Below are positions 21,536 through 27,885 of a stretch of 30,120 nucleotides of DNA, piece after piece. The position numbers were made by a program, and so were the translations under genes. Each line of letters starts with the position of its first letter. Within the stretch, counting starts at the first letter, position 1. Under the pieces are notes generated by a model, which worked only from the letters and a program-made list of their open reading frames with translations, was not told the DNA's origin and did not search any database. Origin of the DNA: an uncultured Clostridia bacterium. Lineage in GTDB: Bacteria; Bacillota; Clostridia; Oscillospirales; Acutalibacteraceae. Location of the stretch: positions 1-30,120 of the forward strand of contig CANQSG010000007.1 of NCBI GenBank assembly GCA_947626485.1, read 5' to 3'.

Positions 21536-22303
21536 TCAGGCGGGATTCTGCGCCGCGTCGAGCATTTCGCGCAGGCGGCGGTCGCGGGGCTGCCGCTCGA
21601 AGACGAAGCGGACGGCGGCCTGCAAATACGGGTAGTCCTGCAACAGCTCGTTTGCACGCTCGAACCGGGCGCGGTCGCCGCCGATGGCGCCGCAGCAGAT
21701 GTTGACGACGATCAGATTGCCGACGTTGCGGTCGCCCGTGACGAAGAACTCGGAGAGCATGTCAAAGACCTTTTTCAACTGCTTTTTGTTGCCCTCGTCG
21801 AGCAGCTCGCGCAGCTTGGGCGCCAGCGTGCGGGAGAAAAAGTCGATGCAGAGGAACTCGCCGTAGCGCTCCATGTGGTCGCGGTAAACGTCCTTGAACT
21901 GCGGGAAGATCGCGAGGGTCTTCTGGCAGAGGGCGAGGGCGTCGGGCGTGTCGCTCTTGCTGCGGCTGTCGGGCAGCGAGAGGTCGGTCGTGCGGCGGAC
22001 GCGCGGCGGGGCGACCCCCAGCTGGCGGCGCAGCTCGTCGACAAAGTCGATGGCGACGGCCTGCGCGTCGCGGGCGGTCTGGCTTTCGTCAAAGAGCCAG
22101 CTCGCGATCACCTGATAGACCGGCTCGCCCGCCTCGACGGGGTCGGCGACCTGTAATTGATACAGGTGCTTTTTCTCGTCGAAGGTGATGCGAAACTGCT
22201 TTTTCTCGTTCGCAAAGCTGCCGTCCGGCGTCGGCTGAAAGGCCTGCTGCTCCAAAAATTCCTGCATCCCCGCTAAAACTTCGTCGTAATAAGGGATTTC
22301 CAT
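21536..22303 (-). CDS. Conserved-looking protein of unknown function
   Basis: 255 residues, no signal peptide or membrane helix; soluble and rich in charged helices. Start MEIPYYDEVLAGMQEFLEQQ; later KKQFRITFDEKKHLYQLQVA reads as a beta-hairpin; the C-terminal half (LAPKLRELLDEGNKKQLKKV, then VNICCGAIGGD and LLQDYPYLQAAVRFVFE) looks like a helical repeat. I do not recognise the family with certainty. ATG 22303 has GGAG at 8 bases upstream; a GTG at 22312 overlaps that site. It has its own promoter and is followed after 126 bases by the lipoprotein gene on the same strand, also with its own promoter. Confidence 0.7.
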   Translation of the reverse strand: MEIPYYDEVLAGMQEFLEQQAFQPTPDGSFANEKKQFRITFDEKKHLYQLQVADPVEAGEPVYQVIASWLFDESQTARDAQAVAIDFVDELRRQLGVAPPRVRRTTDLSLPDSRSKSDTPDALALCQKTLAIFPQFKDVYRDHMERYGEFLCIDFFSRTLAPKLRELLDEGNKKQLKKVFDMLSEFFVTGDRNVGNLIVVNICCGAIGGDRARFERANELLQDYPYLQAAVRFVFERQPRDRRLREMLDAAQNPA

Positions 22304-22335
22304 GCTGTTCACTCCAAATACTTAGTCGCTTCCTT

Positions 22336-22364
22336 ATTATACTACATTTCCCCCGAATTGTCAT
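22336..22364 (-). promoter_or_regulatory. Promoter of the 21536-22303 gene
   Basis: Minus strand: ATGACA (22364-22359), 17-bp spacer, TATAAT (22341-22336). Confidence 0.7.
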
Positions 22365-22446
22365 CAAAAACTTTTCGGCCGAATGCGCCGAAGCCGTTCG
22401 GGTCGCTTTGCAGCCGAAAAATCCATCCACGCGGCGGATTTCGGCA

Positions 22447-22476
22447 TTGACAGCGGCGGCGGGCGGGGTGTATAAT
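22447..22476 (+). promoter_or_regulatory. Consensus promoter of the transporter/kinase/isomerase genes
   Basis: TTGACA (22447-22452), 18-bp very GC-rich spacer, TATAAT (22471-22476). Divergent from the minus-strand promoter at 22336-22364, about 80 bp apart. Confidence 0.8.
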
Positions 22477-22518
22477 ATCTTGCGTTACAAAGGGAAAACG
22501 CATCGAGGAGGCGGCGTA

Positions 22519-23781
22519 TTGGCAAACAAACTGACCGCGCGCGGACAGATCCGACTGCTCACCTTTATGGGCGTCTTTATCTACTTCGCGAGCTACCTGA
22601 CCCGCATTAACTACACGACGATTTTACAGGAGTTCATCGACGCCGAGGACGTGCCGCGCCAGTCGGCGTCGCTCATCGCCACCGTCGCCCTCGTGACCTA
22701 CGGCGTCGGGCAGCTGCTCAGCGGCCTGCTCGGCGACCACATCTCCCCGGTTCGGCTGATCGCCGTCGGGATGGGCGTGACGGTTTCGATGAACCTGCTG
22801 CTGCCCTTCGCCGCGCCGCACATCGGCAGCATGATCGTCATTTGGGGCGTCAACGGCCTCGCGCAGGCGTTTCTGTGGCCGCCGCTCGTGAAGATTTTCG
22901 CCTGTGCACTGACGCACGACGCCTACGACCGCGCCATCACCCGCATCTCGATCGGCAGCGCCGGGGGAACGCTCGCGACCTATCTCTTCGCCCCGCTGCT
23001 CATCCGCCTTTCGGGCTGGCGGCTCGTGTTTTACACCTCGGTCGTCATCGGCCTCGTCGGGCTGATCGTTTGGTGCGCCGTGCTCCCGCGGCTGCTGCGC
23101 GGCATCTCCTTCCACACCGTGCGCCGGGGACGCGCCGCGCCGGTCAACGAATCCCCGCAGGAGCGTCGCCTTTCAACCTGTTTGATGCACTTGCTGCCCG
23201 TGATGATCGCGACGATCGCCGTGCAGGGCATGCTGCGCGACGGGATCTCGACCTGGACGCCGACGCTGCTGACCGACACCTTCCACATGGAAAACACCGT
23301 TTCGATTCTCGTCTCGGTCGTGCTGCCCATCGCCCACGTCGGCTGCAACCTGATCGTCCCGGCGGTGCTGCGCCGTGTGCAAAACGACGCTTTTCGCGGC
23401 GTCTGCGTCTATTACATCGGCACGGTCGTCTCGCTGCTGCTGCTCGCCTTGTTCGGCACGTCGGGCGTGGTCGTCTCGCTCGCCTGCCTGATGGGCGTTT
23501 CGGGCATGGCGCACTCGCTCAACGTCGTGCAGACCTGCATCCTGCCGCGCTGCTTCCACGCGACGGGGCGCGATTCCTTCTTCGCCGGGCTGCTCAACGC
23601 CTCGACCTACATCGGCAGCGCCCTCTCGACCTACCTCTTCGCCCTGATCTCCGACCGCTTCGGCTGGGCGGTGACGCGCTGGTCGTGGGTCGCCGTCGCC
23701 GCCGCCGGATTGGCGCTCTCCGCCTTCCTCCTGCTGCGCGTCAACCGCGCCCGGCGTGAACCGTCGACCGCTGAAAATTAA
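22519..23781 (+). CDS. MFS transporter, OPA (organophosphate:phosphate antiporter)-like
   Basis: 420 residues with about twelve membrane helices. The N-terminus LTFMGVFIYFASYLTRINYT and the loop LGDHISPVRLIAVGM (between helices 2 and 3) resemble GlpT/UhpT-type antiporters; helix 4 reads GVNGLAQAFLWPPLVKIFA. A central cytoplasmic loop lies at about 200-225. The start is TTG 22519 with GAGGAGG at 22506-22512; the upstream in-frame start at 22408 precedes the promoter. Because a PfkB kinase and a sugar-phosphate isomerase follow, a sugar or sugar-phosphate substrate is plausible. Confidence 0.82.
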   Translation: MANKLTARGQIRLLTFMGVFIYFASYLTRINYTTILQEFIDAEDVPRQSASLIATVALVTYGVGQLLSGLLGDHISPVRLIAVGMGVTVSMNLLLPFAAPHIGSMIVIWGVNGLAQAFLWPPLVKIFACALTHDAYDRAITRISIGSAGGTLATYLFAPLLIRLSGWRLVFYTSVVIGLVGLIVWCAVLPRLLRGISFHTVRRGRAAPVNESPQERRLSTCLMHLLPVMIATIAVQGMLRDGISTWTPTLLTDTFHMENTVSILVSVVLPIAHVGCNLIVPAVLRRVQNDAFRGVCVYYIGTVVSLLLLALFGTSGVVVSLACLMGVSGMAHSLNVVQTCILPRCFHATGRDSFFAGLLNASTYIGSALSTYLFALISDRFGWAVTRWSWVAVAAAGLALSAFLLLRVNRARREPSTAEN

Positions 23782-23800
23782 AGCGAAATAAAAAAATACA

Positions 23801-23824
23801 GCCCGGCGCAAACCGCCGCCGGGC
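23801..23824 (+). promoter_or_regulatory. Hairpin directly in front of the kinase ribosome site
   Basis: GCCCGGC (23801-23807) pairs with GCCGGGC (23818-23824), ending one base before AAGGAGGG (23825-23832). No T-run follows, so it is not a typical terminator; it may affect initiation at the TTG start or stabilise the processed mRNA. Confidence 0.45.
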
Positions 23825-23839
23825 AAGGAGGGAATCCGC

Positions 23840-24805
23840 TTGAAACAACCCAGAATTTTGGTGGTGGGGAGCCTTGTGACGGATCTGATCGTCAGCGCGC
23901 CCCGCTTCCCCGAAAGCGGCGAGACCGTGATCGGAACCGACTTCCGCACCGCGCCGGGCGGGAAAGGCGCCAATCAGGCGGTGCAGGCCGCCCGGCTGGG
24001 CGCCGCCGTGGACATGGTGGGCAAGGTGGGGAACGACAGCTTCGGCGACGCGCTGCTGCAAACGGTGGCAGAGGCCGGCGTGGACGTTTCCCGCATCGGC
24101 CGCACGCCCGACGCCCCCACGGCGGTGGGCAACGTGCAGCTGCAAACCGCCGGCGGCAAGACCGCCAACCGCATTTTGATCGTGCCGGGCGCCAACTACT
24201 GCCTGACCCCCGCCGACGTCGCCTTTTTGGAGACCGACGTCCGCGCCTACGACATCGTGATGCTGCAGCTCGAGATCCCCATGGAGGTCAACGCCGCCGT
24301 GGTTCAGGCGGCGCACCACAACGGCGTGCCGGTGATGCTCAATCCGGCGCCTTACGCCCCGCTCGACCCCGCGCTGGTCTCCAAATTGACCTATCTTTCC
24401 CCCAACGAGCACGAGGCGGCCGACCTCACCGGCATCCCCGTGCAAAACGAAGCCGACGCCCGCACGGCTGCCGAGGCGCTGCTGGCGCGCGGCGTGCGCG
24501 GGGCGCTGCTCACGCTGGGGAGCCGGGGCGCCGCCTTCGCCGATCGGGAAGGCTTCCGGCAAAGCCCCTGCCTGGACGATATCCCCGTGCAGGACCCCAC
24601 CGCCGCGGGGGACAGCTTTGTCGCCGCTTTTTGCACCGGGGTCTGCAGCGGCATGCCGATCCACCGCGCCATGACCTTCGCCAACTTCACCGCCTCGCTG
24701 ACGGTCTCGCGCATGGGCGCCCAGCCCAGCCTGCCCACCCGCGCGGAAGTAGAAACGCTGTTGCGGCAACGGGGTATAGAGCCCGCGCAGCTCTTTGAAG
24801 CCTGA
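23840..24805 (+). CDS. PfkB-family sugar kinase, ribokinase-like
   Basis: 321 residues. Phosphorylates a pentose or related sugar with ATP. The ribokinase substrate motif GGKGANQAV is at about 42-50; the ATP/anion-hole signature DPTAAGDSFVAAF (about 253-265) holds the catalytic Asp, with Pro in place of the usual Thr (DTTGAGD). PNEHEA (about 189-194) is the usual PfkB strand-turn. TTG 23840 is preceded by AAGGAGGG. It uses GTG/CTG codons more than the transporter next to it, a small hint of different origin. The stop is 37 bases before the SIS gene. Ribokinase itself is most likely; other pentose or nucleoside kinases are possible. Confidence 0.88.
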   Translation: MKQPRILVVGSLVTDLIVSAPRFPESGETVIGTDFRTAPGGKGANQAVQAARLGAAVDMVGKVGNDSFGDALLQTVAEAGVDVSRIGRTPDAPTAVGNVQLQTAGGKTANRILIVPGANYCLTPADVAFLETDVRAYDIVMLQLEIPMEVNAAVVQAAHHNGVPVMLNPAPYAPLDPALVSKLTYLSPNEHEAADLTGIPVQNEADARTAAEALLARGVRGALLTLGSRGAAFADREGFRQSPCLDDIPVQDPTAAGDSFVAAFCTGVCSGMPIHRAMTFANFTASLTVSRMGAQPSLPTRAEVETLLRQRGIEPAQLFEA

Positions 24806-24842
24806 GACCGCCGAAACGACAGAAAGGAATGTGCAACCCGCC

Positions 24843-25439
24843 ATGGAGATGTTGGACTCGTTTTTGCAGAGCGCAAAAGAGGAATTTGTCCGGTACGCCG
24901 ACCGGCTTCGCGCCGACGAACTGCTGGCTGCCGCCCGGCTGATTTGGGATTCGCAGGCGGCGGGCGGTCGACTGCACGTCACCGGCATCGGGAAGCCGGC
25001 GCACGTGGCGAGCTACGCCGCTTCGCTGATCTCCTCGACCGGCACGCCGACCTATTTCCTGCACGGAACCGAGGCGGTGCACGGCTCCTGCGGCCAGCTC
25101 GCCGAAGGGGACGTCGTCCTCTGCATTTCGAACAGCGGGGAAACCGCCGAGCTCAAGGCGACCGCCGCCGCCATCCGACGCAACGGTTGCCGGGTGATCG
25201 CCGTCACGGGCAACCCGGAATCCTGGCTGGCGAGGTTTGCCGACGCCCACATTTTCGCCGGCGTCTCGCAGGAGGGCGGCCCCCTTAACCGCGCCCCCCG
25301 CAACTCCATCCTCGCCGAGACCCTCGCGCTGCAGGCGCTTTCCGTCGTTTTGCAGGAAAAGCGCGCCATCACGCCGCAGGAATACGTCCTCCGCCACCCC
25401 GGCGGCACCCTCGGCGCCCTGCGCGAAAACGAAAAATAA
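24843..25439 (+). CDS. SIS-domain sugar-phosphate isomerase, KpsF/GutQ-like without CBS domains
   Basis: 198 residues. The SIS fold is clear: HVTGIGKPAHVASYAASLIS (about 41-60), STGTPTYFLHGTEAVHGSCG, and VLCISNSGETAELKATAAAI (about 94-113). The end EYVLRHPGGTLGAL matches the close of the KpsF/GutQ/KdsD catalytic domain, where full-length enzymes continue with two CBS domains; here the protein stops. Such enzymes interconvert ribulose-5-phosphate and arabinose-5-phosphate. The pairing with a ribokinase-like gene fits pentose-phosphate work. AGAAAGGA lies 14 bases before ATG 24843; GTG 24831 is closer but too close, so the start is uncertain by a few residues. Confidence 0.82.
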   Translation: MEMLDSFLQSAKEEFVRYADRLRADELLAAARLIWDSQAAGGRLHVTGIGKPAHVASYAASLISSTGTPTYFLHGTEAVHGSCGQLAEGDVVLCISNSGETAELKATAAAIRRNGCRVIAVTGNPESWLARFADAHIFAGVSQEGGPLNRAPRNSILAETLALQALSVVLQEKRAITPQEYVLRHPGGTLGALRENEK

Positions 25440-25456
25440 CCGAAAAACCGCCCTCG

Positions 25457-25509
25457 TTAAAAAACAAAGCCGGGGATTTGCCGAAACGATCGCAAATCCC
25501 CGGCTTTGT
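25457..25509 (-). terminator. Terminator of the PadR/DUF4825 operon
   Basis: ACAAAGCCGGGGATTTG (25464-25480) and CAAATCCCCGGCTTTGT (25493-25509) form a perfect 17-bp stem; on the minus strand it is followed by TTTTTTAACG. It may also slow the convergent plus-strand transcript. Confidence 0.9.
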
Positions 25510-25532
25510 GCGTTCCCCGCCGCCCGGTTCCG

Positions 25533-26075
25533 TCAGTCAAAAAACTGCCCGACAAAGTCGGCGGATTTTAACGGGTCCTGCACTTCCTTGCTCCATTTTT
25601 CCGGTTCCAGCAAGGCGGACAGCGGGCTGCCGAAGACGGCTTCGAGCCGGCGGCGGTCGAAGGAGTCGCTTTCGCCGGAAAAATCGTAGGTGATCCCCGC
25701 GAGGTTGTCGATCGCCGCCATCGCGGCGACGGAATTGTAAATCAAAGCCCGCCGCACCTTTTCTTCGCCGATATTCGCGACGGTGTCCCAGTAATGAACC
25801 GTCAGGGTGCAGGCTTCGGAATCGATTTCGAATTTCATGGGGATATCGTTCAGCGGCAATGCGGCGAACAAATTGCCGGTATTGCTCGCGTTGCCCACAT
25901 AGGGATTTTTGAATGCTTCGATCGACCTGACGTCGTGCGTCAAAGCGTCCGTCTGATTTTGAGCCGCTTCCGCTTCCCGCGCATTCAGCCGCGGGATCGC
26001 CAAAAACCGAAGCCCGCAAAACAGAAGCGCCGCGGCCGCGAACAGGCAGACGATCAGGATATTCTTTTTACGCAT
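25533..26075 (-). CDS. DUF4825 domain membrane-anchored protein
   Basis: 180 residues. An N-terminal membrane anchor NILIVCLFAAAALLFCGLRF is followed by an extracellular part. FKNPYVGNASNTGNLFAALP (about 55-74) is the hallmark of DUF4825, in which NPYVGN..N and a hydrophobic pair are conserved. AGGAGGG precedes ATG 26075. It overlaps the upstream permease-prefix gene by 8 bases. DUF4825 proteins often occur with antirepressor or sensor-like membrane proteins; the function is unknown. Confidence 0.82.
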   Translation of the reverse strand: MRKKNILIVCLFAAAALLFCGLRFLAIPRLNAREAEAAQNQTDALTHDVRSIEAFKNPYVGNASNTGNLFAALPLNDIPMKFEIDSEACTLTVHYWDTVANIGEEKVRRALIYNSVAAMAAIDNLAGITYDFSGESDSFDRRRLEAVFGSPLSALLEPEKWSKEVQDPLKSADFVGQFFD

Positions 26076-26736
26076 TCCCTTCGCCCTCCTTTCGGTTTTT
26101 CAACAAGAGCTTTGTAAAGCTGCCGCATGTGACGGGCAGGAAAATCGTGAGCAGCGGCAGGTAAATGCCGGACGCGAGGCTTGCCATCTGATACGGCCCG
26201 GTGATGCGAAGCGGCCGACCGAACCAGAGATCGCTGCCGAACGCGAGCGCCAAAACGATCCCGACGCAGACGGCAAAGAACAGCCCCCAAACGAGCCAGG
26301 CGATCTTTTTGCGCCGCCGGCTCGCCGTCAGCGACAGAAAGGCGACGGCGTGCGGCGCCTGTTTTCGCTGCCAAAGGTAAAAAATACCGAGCCCGACCGT
26401 AAGGAAAAGCCCCAGATAGGGAACCGTTCGAAAGCCGGTAAAAAGCAGCGGCAGGGAAAAAATCCAAAACAGAATGCTGTTTAACAGGGCGGTCTGCGCA
26501 CATTCCAGGCGGTACGCTCCGACGTCTGTCATTTGGTTCCCGTCCAGGAGAAAATCCACCGCGGACAGGCTGTCCTTTGCCCGCGCCGTCGCGGTTTTTT
26601 CGTCCACGCCCTGCGCGATCAGATCGTCCCGCTTCGCGAGCATATTGCTCAGAATTTCTTCTTTTAAGTCCTCCACCTGCGGGGTGGCGCGCCGGTGCCG
26701 AAACAGCGCCTCGACGTAGGCTTGCAATTCGTTCAT
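26068..26736 (-). CDS. Permease-prefix-domain membrane protein
   Basis: 222 residues. The first 75 residues (MNELQAYVEALFRHRRATPQ, then VEDLKEEILSNMLAKRDDLI) match the cytoplasmic 'permease prefix'/DUF1700-like domain usually paired with PadR regulators. About five membrane helices follow, e.g. LLNSILFWIFSLPLLFTGF and IAWLVWGLFFAVCVGIVLAL. AGGAGGG 7 bases before ATG 26736; the longer frame to 26790 lies within padR. Overlaps padR as ATGA and DUF4825 by 8 bases, so the three are translationally coupled. Possibly a membrane stress or signalling component. Confidence 0.8.
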   Translation of the reverse strand: MNELQAYVEALFRHRRATPQVEDLKEEILSNMLAKRDDLIAQGVDEKTATARAKDSLSAVDFLLDGNQMTDVGAYRLECAQTALLNSILFWIFSLPLLFTGFRTVPYLGLFLTVGLGIFYLWQRKQAPHAVAFLSLTASRRRKKIAWLVWGLFFAVCVGIVLALAFGSDLWFGRPLRITGPYQMASLASGIYLPLLTIFLPVTCGSFTKLLLKNRKEGEGNA

Positions 26737-27080
26737 GCGTTGTTCCCTCCTTGCAGAAGTTGCGTGATGATTTTTTGCGCGTGCTGCCATTCGGCGAGCG
26801 CTTTTTCGTAGGCGGCGACGCCGCGCTCGGTGATGCGGTAATATTTGCGCCGTCCGCCCTGCGATTCGTCCCCCCAGTAGCCGGCGATCAGCCCCTGCGT
26901 TTCGAGCCGCTTGAGGCTGGTGTATAAGGACGGCTCCTTCAGCTCGTATTCACCGTTGCTGTCGATCGATACGGCCTTCATGATCTCATAACCGTAATGA
27001 TCGCCGTCCCGAAGGATGCGCAGAATAATGGGGTCGATCTGTCCCCGGATCAGGTCGCTGTTGATGTCCTGCATCGGCAT
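26733..27080 (-). CDS. PadR family transcriptional regulator
   Basis: 115 residues, the small PadR (subfamily 2) type. Winged-helix signature: LIRGQIDPIILRILRDGDHY (about 8-27), GYEIMKAV, SLYTSLKRLETQGLI (recognition helix, about 51-65) and GGRRKYYRITERG (wing), then a short dimerising helix. ATG 27080 with GGAGGGG upstream; a second ATG two codons on is possible, and the start at 27128 lies at the promoter -35. It probably represses its own operon; direct repeats TACTATG flank the -35 box. Confidence 0.9.
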   Translation of the reverse strand: MPMQDINSDLIRGQIDPIILRILRDGDHYGYEIMKAVSIDSNGEYELKEPSLYTSLKRLETQGLIAGYWGDESQGGRRKYYRITERGVAAYEKALAEWQHAQKIITQLLQGGNNA

Positions 27081-27099
27081 GGCTTTCCCCTCCGACGCT

Positions 27100-27137
27100 A
27101 TTATACATGAAATTACTATGCCTGTCAAGGTACTATG
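27100..27137 (-). promoter_or_regulatory. Consensus promoter of the padR operon with repeat operator
   Basis: Minus strand: TTGACA (27128-27123), 17-bp spacer, TATAAT (27105-27100), a perfect sigma-A promoter. Plus-strand TACTATG occurs at 27114-27120 and again at 27131-27137 (17-bp period), on both sides of the -35 box. This is a plausible PadR binding site, by inference. Confidence 0.8.
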
Positions 27138-27200
27138 TCATAAATTTTAGGAAACCCGAATCGGAAGCGCGCAAGGAAGGCGCTTTTGCCTTTTTTTCGC

Positions 27201-27242
27201 AAAAAACGGCAGCACAGAAAGCGGCGTTGCTCTCTGTGCTGC
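27201..27242 (-). terminator. Terminator of the spore-coat unit
   Basis: Minus strand GCAGCACAGA (27242-27233) pairs with TCTGTGCTGC (27218-27209), followed by CGTTTTTTGCG. Confidence 0.88.
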
Positions 27243-27261
27243 TCCTTCGCGCGCCGGGTTT

Positions 27262-27510
27262 TTACTGCGCGGCGCTGAATTTTTGCTGTACGGTGGCAAT
27301 CTGGCTCTGCTCGGCCTTGGCGGCGGGGTACCAGCCGCGCGAGGCCATGTGGTGGTAGGTGCTCTCCTGCATCGTGAGCGCCTCGTTCAGCGCGGTGCAG
27401 AAAGCCTGGTGCACGTTGGGGGTCGAGGATTCGACCGTGCCGTGCAGAAAGAGGTCGCAGACGCCCTTTTCGAGCAGCAGCACCGTCTCCATGCGGTTTT
27501 TGTCGTCCAT
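27262..27510 (-). CDS. CotF-like spore coat protein
   Basis: 82 residues, all helical. The layout METVLLLEKGVCDLFLHGTV, then HQAFCTALNEALTMQESTYH and HMASRGWYPA, matches the ferritin-like two-helix coat F family (MQ..xY..M...GWY) of spore coat proteins. AAAGGAG precedes ATG 27510. It lies 19 bases behind a 57-residue gene on the same strand and both are probably one unit ended by the terminator at 27201-27242. It suggests a spore former. No clear sigma-E/K promoter was recognised. Confidence 0.82.
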   Translation of the reverse strand: MDDKNRMETVLLLEKGVCDLFLHGTVESSTPNVHQAFCTALNEALTMQESTYHHMASRGWYPAAKAEQSQIATVQQKFSAAQ

Positions 27511-27529
27511 TTCGGTTCTCCTTTCGTCG

Positions 27530-27703
27530 TTACAGCAGCCCGTAAAACCGGTTGAAAATCTGCTGATGTTTTTCCGCGAGCTGCTCGACGTAGCTTTTCA
27601 GCGTGCCGTCTTGCAGCTGCGCGGCGGTCTCTTTGCATTGGCTCTGAAAATACTGCTCGTGGCCGAGCGCGTCCTCCAGATAGAGCAATTCCTTCGGCGT
27701 CAT
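27530..27703 (-). CDS. 57-residue protein preceding the CotF-like gene
   Basis: Reads MTPKELLYLEDALGHEQYFQ, then SQCKETAAQLQDGTLKSYVE and a QLAEKHQQIFNRFYGLL end. It is a short two-helix protein of the same general type as coat F partners (LEDAL.HE....C, then a second helix with H..I...FY). GGGAGGG lies just upstream of ATG 27703. It has good coding character and a gap of only 19 bases to the CotF-like gene. Probably a spore coat component acting with it; the family name is not certain. Confidence 0.72.
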   Translation of the reverse strand: MTPKELLYLEDALGHEQYFQSQCKETAAQLQDGTLKSYVEQLAEKHQQIFNRFYGLL

Positions 27704-27802
27704 GGTTTTCCCTCCCGTGTAGTGAATTCGTCTTTAGCTTGCCGCATTCCGCAAGGATTATGCGTGCGAAACGGACCCGTGCAAAAAATTTCCCGGCGGC
27801 GG

Positions 27803-27831
27803 TTGGAAATTGCGGCGGGATATGCTATAAT
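27803..27831 (+). promoter_or_regulatory. lepA promoter
   Basis: TTGGAA (27803-27808), 17-bp spacer with CGGCG, TGC-TATAAT (27826-27831). Leader of about 48 nt. Confidence 0.8.
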
Positions 27832-27885
27832 AGAGAAGAAATGCTGCCCGCCGCGGCGCGCGGGGAGAAAAAGGAGATCGGTTTC

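Noticed and set aside
20243..22156. 637-residue plus-strand ORF opposite the lipoprotein and unknown genes
   Set aside because: The minus-strand genes have promoters, ribosome sites and a lipobox; the plus frame is their shadow.
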